From the NCBI GenBank assembly GCA_038380435.1, contig JAWZYU010000011.1:84234501-84298500 (forward strand): a stretch of 64,000 nt of DNA. The letters run 5' to 3'. Below the pieces are notes generated by a model that was not told the origin of the DNA, searched no databases, and saw only the letters and a program-made list of their open reading frames with translations. The DNA is from Ryuthela nishihirai. Lineage: Eukaryota > Arthropoda > Arachnida > Araneae > Heptathelidae. Positions 55,126 to 64,000 of this stretch are shown one piece after another (positions within the stretch are counted from its first letter, which is position 1; each line of letters opens with the position of its first letter). Made by a program: the position numbers and the translations under genes.

Positions 55126-55589
55126 ATAGAGATAGAATTTTGCGTACTTTCTTCATCTGTATTCAAATGAACTATTTACAGACTAGAGGTCCTCTATAGT
55201 TAGAGGCTGGCCATCTCGGTGATTCACTGCCATTGGTTGATTGAGTCACGTGGTTTATGGCCGCTATGTTTTGTCTTACCGTGAGACGAAAGTCTATGAG
55301 TTAGTGTGTGTACCAAGTTAAAATTTCTCAGTTGTTATAGTTTTGTATATTTCAAACACTTTTTTTGTCTATAAAAGCTGCCATATTTATGAATGCCTCA
55401 CTGCAATGCATTTGGGTGTAAAAATTTCACTTAAAGAAATAAATTAATTAATATTTTTTTCCAAGAAACTCTGTCAGACGACGGCAATCGGCTGCAAAAC
55501 TGAAACCAGCTAAATGAAAACAAATAAATAATTTCTTTTAGGGTTCTTATGAAAAACGAGTTAATGTTTTCACTTTGTCGCCTGCCTTG
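55126..55589. other. Unassigned DNA
   Basis: No gene or repeat recognised. Confidence 0.5.
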
Positions 55590-55672
55590 CCAATATTTGT
55601 TCATCTGTCTGTCCGTCTCTCTGTTAACTGTTGTCTGTCCGTCTGTCTTTCCACCTGTCTGTCCGTCTATAG
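55590..55672. repeat. TGTC/CGTC-rich simple repeat
   Basis: Imperfect runs of CTGTCTGTCCGTCT. The serine/valine/cysteine-rich frames here are artefacts of the repeat. Confidence 0.8.
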
Positions 55673-55739
55673 ACAATCAATTTTTTTACTTTTAGAGCTA
55701 AACGAAAAAATCTTTTTTGGTTGGGTAGGTGTCGAACAA

Positions 55740-55950
55740 ATATTGCGATTCGCAATTTTGAAAATTTTCAATAGCTTTAAATAACGCCCTCTAGCGATGG
55801 GAAAAGATGGAAAATGCTAAAATATCACACGAATATTGCAAACAAACTATTTACACTGGAAATCTGAAATTTTGGTAGTAGAGTGTTATGGTCAGAAGGT
55901 TTACAATAGCAACAAAGCTTTGCCGTTTTAGTCAAAAGGGGGTGCGAAAA
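55740..55950 (-). repeat. ~290-bp repeat unit, inverted
   Basis: The complement shows TCGCTAGAGGGCGTTATTT in place of the CGTTAGAGGGCGCAATTAT of the family, with the neighbouring blocks in family order. Confidence 0.6.
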
Positions 55951-56016
55951 TGAGGAAAGGGATGCAGGTTCGAATCCCGCATGTCGACGAAATTTTTTTC
56001 ACAAAAATATTAATAT

Positions 56017-56573
56017 TGTTGCGACGGATGAACGCGCTGCAGTGACTTCACGAGTTAACGTGACTGGAGCCCTCGTGTGTGCTTTTGCGTGAGATTCAAT
56101 TAGCCAACGATTTGGAACTTGGAACAGTTCTGAAGAAGAAGAATGAAAATATAGCAGTGCAGTGTGTTAAAGTAGTGAGATCTGAAAGGATGTTCAGATG
56201 GTCTGAGTCTGTGCGCGATAAGTAAAAGACAAGAAGAATCTTTTATGTGATGTGTGCGCGGACGGTCCTCTTGTTTTGGCTAGTGAAATAAGTTTAGTGA
56301 ACTAGCACAGGACGATAATTGGTTTACGTCTCAAGATGTTCAAGTGACATGGTAAACAAGGTTGAAAAGGTAGTATTTAGTACAATAGACAGAGCTGTTG
56401 TTAGGTACTCTGTGCAGGAAGGCTGATGACTTTTGCATGTTAGTAGTTAATTTGTTTATGAGATATTACATCCATATTTTCTTAGTAACGATTTGCATTG
56501 TATTACAATTGGTTTTAAAATATACTTATTGAAACTCACGCCCAGTGCTATCCATATTTTGTAATTCGCAACA
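56017..56573 (+). mobile_element. Solo LTR with perfect termini
   Basis: 557 bp starting TGTTGCGA and ending TTCGCAACA, a perfect inverted terminus of the TG...CA type. It is flanked by ATAT at 56013-56016 and 56574-56577, a 4-bp duplication as produced by Ty3/Gypsy-type integrases. A diverged copy is at 8248-9294. No internal coding sequence remains next to it, so it probably arose by recombination between two LTRs of one element. Confidence 0.8.
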
Positions 56574-56599
56574 ATATTTACCTTTTTCGAATCCCCATC

Positions 56600-56900
56600 A
56601 GTGGAATTACCAGGGTTGGAGAGTGCTAAAGGCGGTAAATAAAAATTCGAAAGGCTACCTCTAGCAGCGGAAAAAAGCTAGAAAATACCAAATCTTTAAA
56701 CAAATATTGCAAACGATCTATTTTTGCTGGAAACTTAAATTTTTGGTCATAGAATGTAATGATCAAGTGGTTTATGCTAATAATAATGATTTATCCTGTT
56801 GGTAAAATGCAACTTTTCTGCTTTAAGAGATAAATGTAAAACTTTTTTGTTTTACAGGTACTAATAAAATATTAAGAATTTATTTTCTCAATGTTACAGT
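56600..56900 (-). repeat. ~290-bp repeat unit, inverted
   Basis: It matches the complement of the family, with the blocks around CTCTAGCAGCGG and the AAATTTTTGGTCATAGAATG stretch. It is separated from the unit at 55740 by the solo LTR. Confidence 0.55.
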
Positions 56901-57047
56901 AGTTCGAATTTCCACTGTCAAAGGATACTGAAAATGTAAAACAACTAAAAGAACGCATATCGCCTTTGGCGCATATGGGAATATCATTTTCAAAGAGAAT
57001 GAAGTTCTTCTTTTGCCTACTTTTTCATTCCTTAAAAGTTTTAATTA

Positions 57048-57165
57048 TGGATGTTCGTGTTGTTTTTCTGCTGAGGTCCCGCCATCTTCATGGACCTTCT
57101 ACTATGGCGTATAAATTAACAGGCTCCTGTCAGACCTCTGTACAAGCAGCTGCTTGAAGGGTTAT
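57048..57165 (+). mobile_element. SINE-B fragment
   Basis: The body of the family seen at 575-757, in the opposite orientation and without the B-box head. Shared parts include TTTTTCTGCTGAGGTCC, GACCTCTGT and CAGCTGCTTGA. Confidence 0.6.
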
Positions 57166-57847
57166 TTATTTTTTAATGTATGATGGGGCAAATGCAAATA
57201 ATAGTATTTTATTAGTAATAATAAAACATAAAAAAAACATTTGTCTTTTAGTTCTTAAATTTTAAATGTTGCTTTTCTCTCGCTTCTCTGAAAATAGTGG
57301 GCATATCATTGCTGTCAGTGGAATTTCTACCATAACAGAACTCTACATGCCGAAATTTCTACCATAAACAGATCACTTGAAACATTCGTTAAAAGTTTTA
57401 CAGTTTCGATATTTAGTGATCTCTAATGATATAAATTAAAACTACCTTTGAAAATGCGAATTACCTTTCATTAGTAACTAACTAAAAAGAGATTTTCAAT
57501 TATCTCTTAAAACAAAACCGTTCCGTTTCTTAGCTACCTTGGGCTTAGGGTCAACTTCTTGCTGTCAATGGAATTTTCAAGACTATCACATTACACGACC
57601 AAAAATTCAAATTTCTAGCAGAATTATATTGATTGCAATATTCGTTTTAAATTTTGAGATTTTTCATTTTTTTTTCCACCGTTAGAGGGCGCAATTATAT
57701 CCTTTGAGAAATTCGCAAAATGCAAATTGCAATATTTCAGCAATACTTGTCCAACCCAAAAAATTTTTTAATTTATCTCTAAAAACATACACTTTTTTGT
57801 TAAAACGAAAAAAAAGTTGCATTCACCTCCCCTGGGTCCAAAGGGTT

Positions 57848-58228
57848 GAGTTGTTTTACCTCTGAGCGGCACTTTTTTGCACACCATGGGCTAAATGGCC
57901 AGGTCACATGGACCCCGAAGGCTCAGAGAAGGTTGGGGGAGGGGACCCACTGGAACAGCTGTTGGGAGACAGATGGTAGCCTCCCGTCAAGGCCATCCAG
58001 CGTGTTCTTTAACGTGCACAGGATATGGTTCTCCCGCACACGGGGCCACGGCTTAACGTCCCATCCGACGGACGGCGGCCTTTCCAAGCCTATCGGTGTC
58101 CCCTACTGACCGTGGGCAGGGCGGGGAATTTTGCGGAGATAAATCTCAACGCTGACCCAGCTGGGACTCGAACCTGGGAACTACAGATTACGAGTCTGGC
58201 GCGCTACCGACTGAGTCACCCCCGCCCC
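57848..58228 (-). mobile_element. Full-length SINE-A with 17-bp target duplication
   Basis: Flanked by CCTGGGTCCAAAGGGTT at 57831-57847 and 58229-58245. The body is close to the family consensus, and the tRNA-like head (complement of GACTCGAACC...CGCTACCGACTGAG) is intact. It inserted into a ~290-bp repeat unit. This and the 11946 copy are among the least diverged. Confidence 0.95.
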
Positions 58229-58846
58229 CCTGGGTCCAAAGGGTTAAGTGATTGTTGCCAATAGTAACTTCGTAACCTTCACATTTCAGCACCAAAATTT
58301 CAAACTTCTAACATAACTAAATCGTTTGAAATATTCGTTTGATATTTTGGAATTTTAAAATTTTTCCACCGTTAGAGGGCGCAGTTATAACTTTTGGGAG
58401 ATTCGAAAAATGCAAATCGTAATGCATCATTAATACCCATCTAACACAAAAAGAATTTTTTATTTATCTGTATAAACAAAAAAGTTCGATGTCTGCAGAC
58501 GGACAGAGAGCAAATCGAAGTTATATCTTTTTATATAAAAAAAAAAAAGCCCTAAAATTTACTTTTCTTTGTTTAGCCGTTTTATAAAATGCTTCCAATC
58601 ATGAACATTGAAATCTGTATCAACTATTACCCTACCCTTTTGCGGAATCCATAAGTATCTGTGCAATACCATTCAGCTATGCACACTAAATAATCCGAAA
58701 GACGACAAAACATGGCGTCCAATATTGAGATGGCCAACCTCTACCTATATAGGGCCTCTACTACAGACAATTATTCAGTTTTTCCTTTGAGAAGCAAAAA
58801 ATGCATCAGAAGAATTTCACTCAGAAATTAATTAAAACTTGCATAA

Positions 58847-58907
58847 TAAAATGGTTTGACACAATACTTGTATTGTGTCAATACTTGTATTGTGTCAAAC
58901 CATTTTA
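58847..58907. repeat. 21-bp perfect hairpin with a duplicated loop
   Basis: 58847-58867 pairs exactly with 58887-58907 (arm begins TAAAATGGTTTGACACAATA). The right side contains two direct copies of AATACTTGTATTGTGTC, so a second, shorter stem is also possible. Part of the arm recurs at about 59299-59335. Confidence 0.9.
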
Positions 58908-58924
58908 CGGCATTTTTTAAAGCA

Positions 58925-59000
58925 TTTAACGGAAAAATATGATTGAATATTAATAAATATCATAATCAAATCTATTTAAATCTTAATTTCAACAGTTTGG
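58925..59000 (-). repeat. Dispersed unit of the palindrome core repeat
   Basis: The complement reads like the middle unit of the palindrome arm (26820-26900): AAGATTTAAATAGATTTGATT, then ATATTCAATCATATTTTTCC. Confidence 0.6.
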
Positions 59001-59014
59001 TGTGATTGATTCAA

Positions 59015-59300
59015 TGGAGATTTGTTCGACAGAAACTGATTCGATGAAATTTTTTCGAAATGGAAATTTCTTCGACAAAATTTTGCTGGAAGCGGAAATT
59101 TGTTGGACGGAATTTGTTCGATCAACATTTTGTCGAAAGTTTAGTAATTGAAAAATATTTAGAGCCCACTAAGGGGCGATTCCCTCGATTGTTTAGGGGG
59201 CAATTTGGGAATCTAGGGGGCGATTTCTTCGATTGTCTTTCCTTCCTGGTTTGTCACTGGGATCGTCTGAGAATGGGAATCTCAGACGATACGATTAAAC
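59015..59300 (+). repeat. Repeat with GGAAATTTGTTCGA periodicity
   Basis: Irregular copies of GAAATTTGTTCGAC are followed by a unique part with GGGGCGATT blocks. The complement of about 63440-63650 matches it, with GAAATTTGTTCGA, ATTTTGTCGAAAGTTT-like and GGGAATC blocks. The 82- and 85-codon frames here are probably repeat artefacts. Confidence 0.55.
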
Positions 59301-59349
59301 TTGCATAACAAGTATTGTTTCAAACCATTTAATAATATATGCTTAAATA

Positions 59350-59765
59350 AATATATTTACTTTCCAGCATGTCCTTTTGTTTTGAAGGCTCGCACAACAG
59401 GTATTTTTTCAGTTTCCTCGTTCGCGCTTCTTGTAGCCCAAAGGTCACCATCTGGGGACCCGTGGCTTACTGCCATTGGCTATTGTCGTCGAGATGCGAA
59501 TCTTTGGGCCTATGTGGCAGTTGTTTTTGTCCACGGCGGTTTACGTACGCCCCCTCATCTGCGACCCACGCTGACCATGTGTCTGTGTTTCGGTGCTGGC
59601 GACGGCGTTTTCCCTCATTGTCGGAGTTCCGAGAAAAATGGCGGAAAAAGCAGACATTATCAATCAGTAGAAAATGGCAGAAGGGACTCCTACAGTACCG
59701 ACACGTCGTGTCCACATTTTTACACCAAATGTGAGCACGACACTACAACTGGGTCTGTCAGGGCT
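59350..59765 (-). repeat. GC-rich LTR-like repeat (copy 2)
   Basis: Patchy match to 49220-49632. Read on the minus strand it begins TGTCGTGCTCACATTTGG. Overlapping open frames on both strands (up to 162 codons) are not supported by any domain. A donor-like AGGTAACT lies at 59776-59783, but there is no other sign of an exon. Confidence 0.4.
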
Positions 59766-59789
59766 TCAGTGTTAAAGGTAACTTTTTAA

Positions 59790-61072
59790 CCTCAACACAA
59801 CACTCTTTAAGTTTAAGTTGCAAGACAATTTTAACAAGGTAATGGTCATATCCAATTTCATCTCCCTTATATAGCCTAGTATTCCTAAAAGAACTAGACC
59901 ATTTGCTGTTAACTAATACATAATCAGTCATCTTGTGCAGCCCATTTGATGAAACACATATGTACTTATGTATGCCGCGGTGTTTGTAATAAGGGTTAGT
60001 TATTCTGAAACTATTAAGTTACATAACCTCGCTTGTTGACAAAATACGAAATATCATGAAGTTGTTCGTAAAACCTATCCTTCTCATCTCATCGGCATCC
60101 TCAATGGAGGCATAAAAACAGACAACATTCGAATCTTTAATGCTTGTCTGAAATGTTGCTGTAAGAAACCTTTGATTAATGCATTCATATCCTATATAGA
60201 AGAACATCACTAGGGTGTCTGCTGAGAAATCTTGGAGATACTTCTTATCTTTCCTCCGTGAGAAAAGAAATTAAGATTATTTTTAAGAATCTGACCTTTA
60301 TCTGTCCATCTGGTCTCTTGCAAGCCCAGAATATCTAAGTTATTACGATGGAATTCTTGTGTGAAGACATCAAGAGAATAATCTATGTGCAGAGTCCTCA
60401 CATTCCAACTACTCCTGGAGAGAGAATCTTTAGTGGGATATTTAAAGAAACTATGTTGAAAAAATGCTGATAAAATCAAACAGCCTCTAATTGCAAGGCA
60501 TGAGGCAAAGTCCTGTTTCCATCACTACAAAAAATTGAAGCCAACTACACTGGAAGACTGCCTCCAATGCAGGTTTCACGATGCCCATAGAAGGAAGAGT
60601 TCAGGTGCCTATGATGTCTTCAGATCAGGATTATTCAGCAGCTGATAAACGTATTCTGTGAATCAATTTACTTGAGGCTGTCAACCCACAAACGAACAGA
60701 AAACACGTCGGAAGATTTTCCCCCAACAGAAGCTCACCAGTGCAGCAAATTCAGGATCCATACTCAGAGCCATTATTCAAATCCTGTTGGGGTATATAGT
60801 CTGCACTAGAACCCTGTGTGGTTGACCACTCCTCAGAAGGGTAGAAGAAAAAGAAAGGCATGGCAGCCGAAATTAGTAGGCTACATTTATCTGGCAGCCT
60901 TCTCTTTCCACCAGAGGGTATCCCCCTTTCGAAAGGTGCTAACGATATGCACCACGACACACGTGCTTTTACGACACCAGAAGCACGAGAATGCGGGTTC
61001 AGATTTTAGGTGTTAGGTGTAGGTGGTTCTGTGCATCGTCGCACAATTTAGTCCATAACTCTCCTTCCAGTG
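59790..61072 (-). mobile_element. RTE LINE copy lacking its 3' half
   Basis: Reading leftward from 61072: 5' untranslated sequence shared with 22389-22800 and 42536-42650; the endonuclease (60479 to about 59800, in pieces: LGLQETRW, then I-N-Q-R-F-L-T-A); then a stop of homology at about 59797, just after the SDH region. The whole reverse transcriptase and 3' end are missing. Non-LTR copies are usually truncated at the 5' end, so this is the opposite of the expected pattern. Confidence 0.9.
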
Positions 61073-61139
61073 GCAGTTGAATATTTTAAAACTCTGTGTA
61101 AATAATTGCTTCAATATTCGATTTTCTTTTTTTGATAAA

Positions 61140-61275
61140 TTTATTAGAACACATTGCTGCTCTGAAAGGTTTAAACTTCCATACCTGCTTAAACACTTTA
61201 AGAATATTGTTGAAAATCGAGATTTATATTTAATTCAGATCTTTAAATCATTCTCTGCTACATTTTCTGATGAAA
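61140..61275 (+). repeat. Dispersed unit of the palindrome core repeat
   Basis: AAGAATATTGTTGAAAATCGAGATTTATATTT-type sequence (21-base blocks not written out in full) and a final CTACATTTTCTGATG follow the same order as the palindrome units. Confidence 0.6.
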
Positions 61276-61824
61276 CGTTTATTTCAGAAGACAGAGTGAT
61301 TCGAAGTCAGCGTCTCATTGACATAACATGGGGTGGTCATTAGCAAACCTTATGGAATAAAATAATTAATGCCGCACTCTTTCTAGGAAAAAGAAAAGGT
61401 TTGTGTCACTTGTAACAAATCAATTAGCATACTTTCTAATGCACAAATGATACATCTCTCATCTGCTTTATCGAGCTTTTCGTTTTGCTTTACCACAGAC
61501 AATTTCTTAACGTCATTTTGAAGTTTTTGTGCTGTGAGAATCAACAGTGCTGGGCCGCCACTGATAAATAGAAATCATTGTTCTCGATTTGTTTGAAAGA
61601 TCATAAAGCTTGTTTACAGAGAAAATCGCTTTCAACATTTGTATATTCCTAACAGCTACAGCATTTTAAAGATTCAAATTATGATTTCAACGAAATGTAA
61701 ACAAAAAATCTGAGTTTCGTTTTATGCTTTGACGAGTGTTCATGTATCGTGTATAATCACAAAATACCATTAGTTGAATAAAAGTGGTTTAAAGTTACAC
61801 CATTTTGCCCCATGAGGTAGAGAG
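61276..61824. other. Unassigned DNA
   Basis: No gene recognised. Confidence 0.5.
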
Positions 61825-62195
61825 GGTTGTTTTACCTCTGAGCGGCACTTTTTGCCCATAATGTATTAAATGGCCAGGCCACAAGGGTCCCAAGAGATCA
61901 GAGAAGTTTGGGGGAAGGGAACCCACTGGACACTGTTAGGAGACAGATGGTTGCCTCCCCTCAAGGTCGTCCAATGTGTTCTTTAAGGTGCTCAGGGTAT
62001 GGCTCGCCTGCATAAAGTATCATGGCTTAATGTCCTATCCGACAAACGGCGGCCTTTCCAAATCAATTGTTGTTTCTCTTGTTCATCAAGGTGGGGGGGA
62101 GGAGCGGAGATAAGTTTCAACCTGGCACAATTGCAACTCAAGCCTGGTAACAGCAGATAGCCTGATGCGCTACCGACTGGACGATCCCGGCCCCA
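61825..62195 (-). mobile_element. Diverged SINE-A copy
   Basis: An older copy spanning the 3' end (GGTTGTTTTACCTCTGAGCGG) to the degraded head (GCGCTACCGACTGGACGATC). Many substitutions lie in the central block. The flank after 62195 is ~290-bp repeat sequence. Confidence 0.85.
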
Positions 62196-63437
62196 GGGTG
62201 TCATGGTCAAGAGGTTTAGATTACATTGGCAGAAATGATATCACCCCTTACATCCAGGAGTGTTGTAAAACGCAACTCTTTTGTTTTAACAAAGGAATAA
62301 AAAATATTTTGTGTTTAATAATTAATTATAAAACATTACTCTTTGCCTTTTCCCAATTCTCAATTACTCAGAATTCCTAATGTTAGAGGAGACTAAAGCG
62401 GAAAATGATAAGCTTCATTCTTTTTGAAAATGAACTGGAAAAACTGGAGAAAATATACCCCAGTAGGGATATATTATTCTTCTAGTTCTGTTGTGTTAAA
62501 TGATGTATATTTAATATCGTACGAAAATGTGGATTGCCATGGTGATAAAGCTCGCATATTAGTCATGGAGGCTATCTCGGTATAGAGAATTTTTTTTTTA
62601 TAGAATGGTCAGGAGGTTCGACTCTCTCGACTTCTATTTTTTTTTTTTTGAAATATTGGTATTCAGAAATGTTGGATCTAAGGAAACGGAACCAGGTGGT
62701 CATGAACCCCCTCTTTCATAACTATTGATAACCGAAAAGGGAGTCAAAAATATTAATATACATATATTTTACACAGTTTCTGAAATATCACTGAAGTAGA
62801 AGAAAAAAAACCCAGCATATACTGGAAATAGGTTTCGGTTCGTTCTGGCTAGATCTGATCACTTGGTCCTCCCCAAAACAGTTATCTATATAGATCTAGG
62901 CCGGGGTACCAGTAATGGAGAAAAAATGTAGAGTAGTGGAAAATACTCAAATTTCAAATTCAATTCTTTACCTTCAGATATTAGACATGAAAATAACCCT
63001 ATGTTATTTTAAAAAATATTTATTTTTTTTTGTTTTAAATATTTCTAATATAGGAAATTTATTGTAAGGAAACAAAAATTTCACTTTATATTGATGTTTA
63101 ACACATGATACAATGTGCTGCTGCCGAAATTTTCACTGGGAATGTTCAACAGAACCTGCACGGGCAGTTGTCCCCTAGTTGTCGTTTGTAGAGGGAAAAA
63201 ATATGTTTCTTTGAGTTATCGTAATTTTATTTTATTGTGGATAGTCTTTGTGAATTGTTTTCTATGTACGTTTTGCATTTATCTAATAAATTATTATTAT
63301 TATTATAAATGTAAATCTTCTTCTTCAAAGCGCTGTAGGCTCTGTAGACTATAGCTTATAAGAATAGAATCATTGTTCTCGGAACTAAAGTAAGTAAAAG
63401 TGTCATAATGTCTGAGAAACAAACGATTGATTCTGCC
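62196..63437. other. Repeat-derived and unassigned DNA
   Basis: 62196 to about 62400 resembles an inverted ~290-bp unit (TCATGGTCAAGAGGTTTA and following blocks). A T run lies at about 62637-62650 and an (ATT)n run at 63290-63305. No gene seen. Confidence 0.4.
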
Positions 63438-63439
63438 TT

Positions 63440-63650
63440 ATCTAAAACTGAGCCTTCTCTTCACAGGCCCCCTCCGATGATTCCCAAGTGATAAATCAGG
63501 ATAAACCTTATCGACGAAATCGTTCCCTAGCTGGCTCAATATTTCCCATTTCTCAAACTTTCGATAAAATATGGATCGAACAAATTTCCGCCTCGAACAA
63601 AATGTTTTGAACAAATTTCCGTCGCCAAGTTTCCGGACACCAAAAACTGT
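63440..63650 (-). repeat. Second copy of the GGAAATTTGTTCGA repeat
   Basis: The complement aligns with 59015-59300. The 85-codon minus-strand frame (63438-63695) through it has no recognisable domain. Confidence 0.5.
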
Positions 63651-63689
63651 TGCTGTCAGCGCTTTCATTGCTGCCAAACCCCTTGGCAC

Positions 63690-63960
63690 CTTCATAATGA
63701 CACTACACCAATAAAATTCAAAATTCTATCATAAATAAATCGTTTATGACATTCGTTTAAAATTTTGTCATTTTACAAAATTTTCGACCGTCAGAGGGCG
63801 CAATTGAAGCTAGTGGGAAAGTTTGAATATGCGAATGGTAATGTTTCATCAGTATGAATCCAACCCAAAAGCGATTTTTTAATTTATCTCTAAAATTTAA
63901 AAGAAGGCTCTTATGTAACGTGTACGTAACTTATTTTTCGAAAAACTTGCTGTTTTCGAG
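63690..63960 (+). repeat. ~290-bp repeat unit
   Basis: One unit with the blocks TTCTATCATAAATAAATCG, CGACCGTCAGAGGGCGCA, AATGTTTCATCAGTATG and TTTTTTAATTTATCTCTAA in family order. Confidence 0.75.
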
Positions 63961-64000
63961 AAAACGGTCATTCCAAATAGTTGTTAGTTGGAAAATTGAA

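Larger units (their letters stand above)
56940..58530 (+). repeat. ~290-bp repeat family (array 2)
   Basis: It starts with the same AAGAACGCATATCGCC flank as array 1. CGTTAGAGGGCGC anchors lie at 57681 and 58370. Subtracting the SINE and its duplicated target (398 bp) leaves 291 bp. A SINE-B (57048-57165) and a SINE-A (57848-58228) lie inside it. Confidence 0.8.

Noticed and set aside
55575..55784. Cysteine/serine/valine-rich small protein
   Set aside because: It is a translation of the TGTC/CGTC simple repeat.
55966..55980. B-box-like GGTTCGAATCCCGC
   Set aside because: No A box upstream and no clear stems; it may be a SINE trace.
59301..59789. 162-codon frame with a donor-like AGGTAACT downstream
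   Set aside because: The region matches the LTR-like repeat at 49.2 kb and both strands are open; no further exon signal was seen.

Overview
The window looks like repeat-rich nuclear DNA of an animal, most likely an arthropod; an arachnid is a guess. It is AT-rich. It carries RTE- and Jockey-type non-LTR retrotransposons, Tc1/mariner and hAT DNA transposons, solo LTRs and two tRNA-derived SINE families. There are no operons, ribosome-binding sites or rRNA genes. I recognise no host protein-coding gene. Almost every long open frame is a piece of a transposon, or a chance frame through a SINE or LTR-like repeat.

Layout. 0-4 kb: SINE fragments, a PHD-finger/FP-type retrotransposon ORF1 broken by a SINE, a Tc3-like transposase relic and a 460-bp foldback repeat. 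4-8 kb: mostly unassigned. 8-15.8 kb: an LTR split by an RTE fragment, a Tc1-like element next to it, a hAT relic, an intact SINE with target duplications, a second Tc1-like transposase and a 3' RTE fragment. 16-24 kb: a tandemly duplicated SINE facing an inverted SINE, two damaged RTE copies and another LINE relic. 24.5-34 kb: hairpins, a 1.77-kb near-perfect palindrome and two tandem-repeat families. 34.4-39.1 kb: a Jockey-type relic followed by the best-preserved RTE element. 40.9-46.5 kb: a ZMYM1-like hAT transposase cut in two by a second RTE copy. 47-53.4 kb: CRE-containing tandem repeats, LTR-like DNA, a SINE, and a DD36E Tc1-like element carrying an unidentified GC-rich insertion with an 8-bp target duplication. 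54-64 kb: minisatellites, a solo LTR with perfect termini, another array of the ~290-bp repeat, a 3'-less RTE copy and more SINEs.

The insertions nest and give a relative order. SINE copies lie inside LINE sequence and inside the ~150-bp and ~290-bp repeat arrays. RTE copies lie inside a hAT gene and inside an LTR. A GC-rich element lies inside a Tc1-like gene. The RTE family is the only one here with a nearly undamaged copy: one frameshift separates its endonuclease from its reverse transcriptase. The most unusual structural feature is the palindrome at 26357-28123, whose arms are themselves built from older inverted units that are also dispersed elsewhere in the window.
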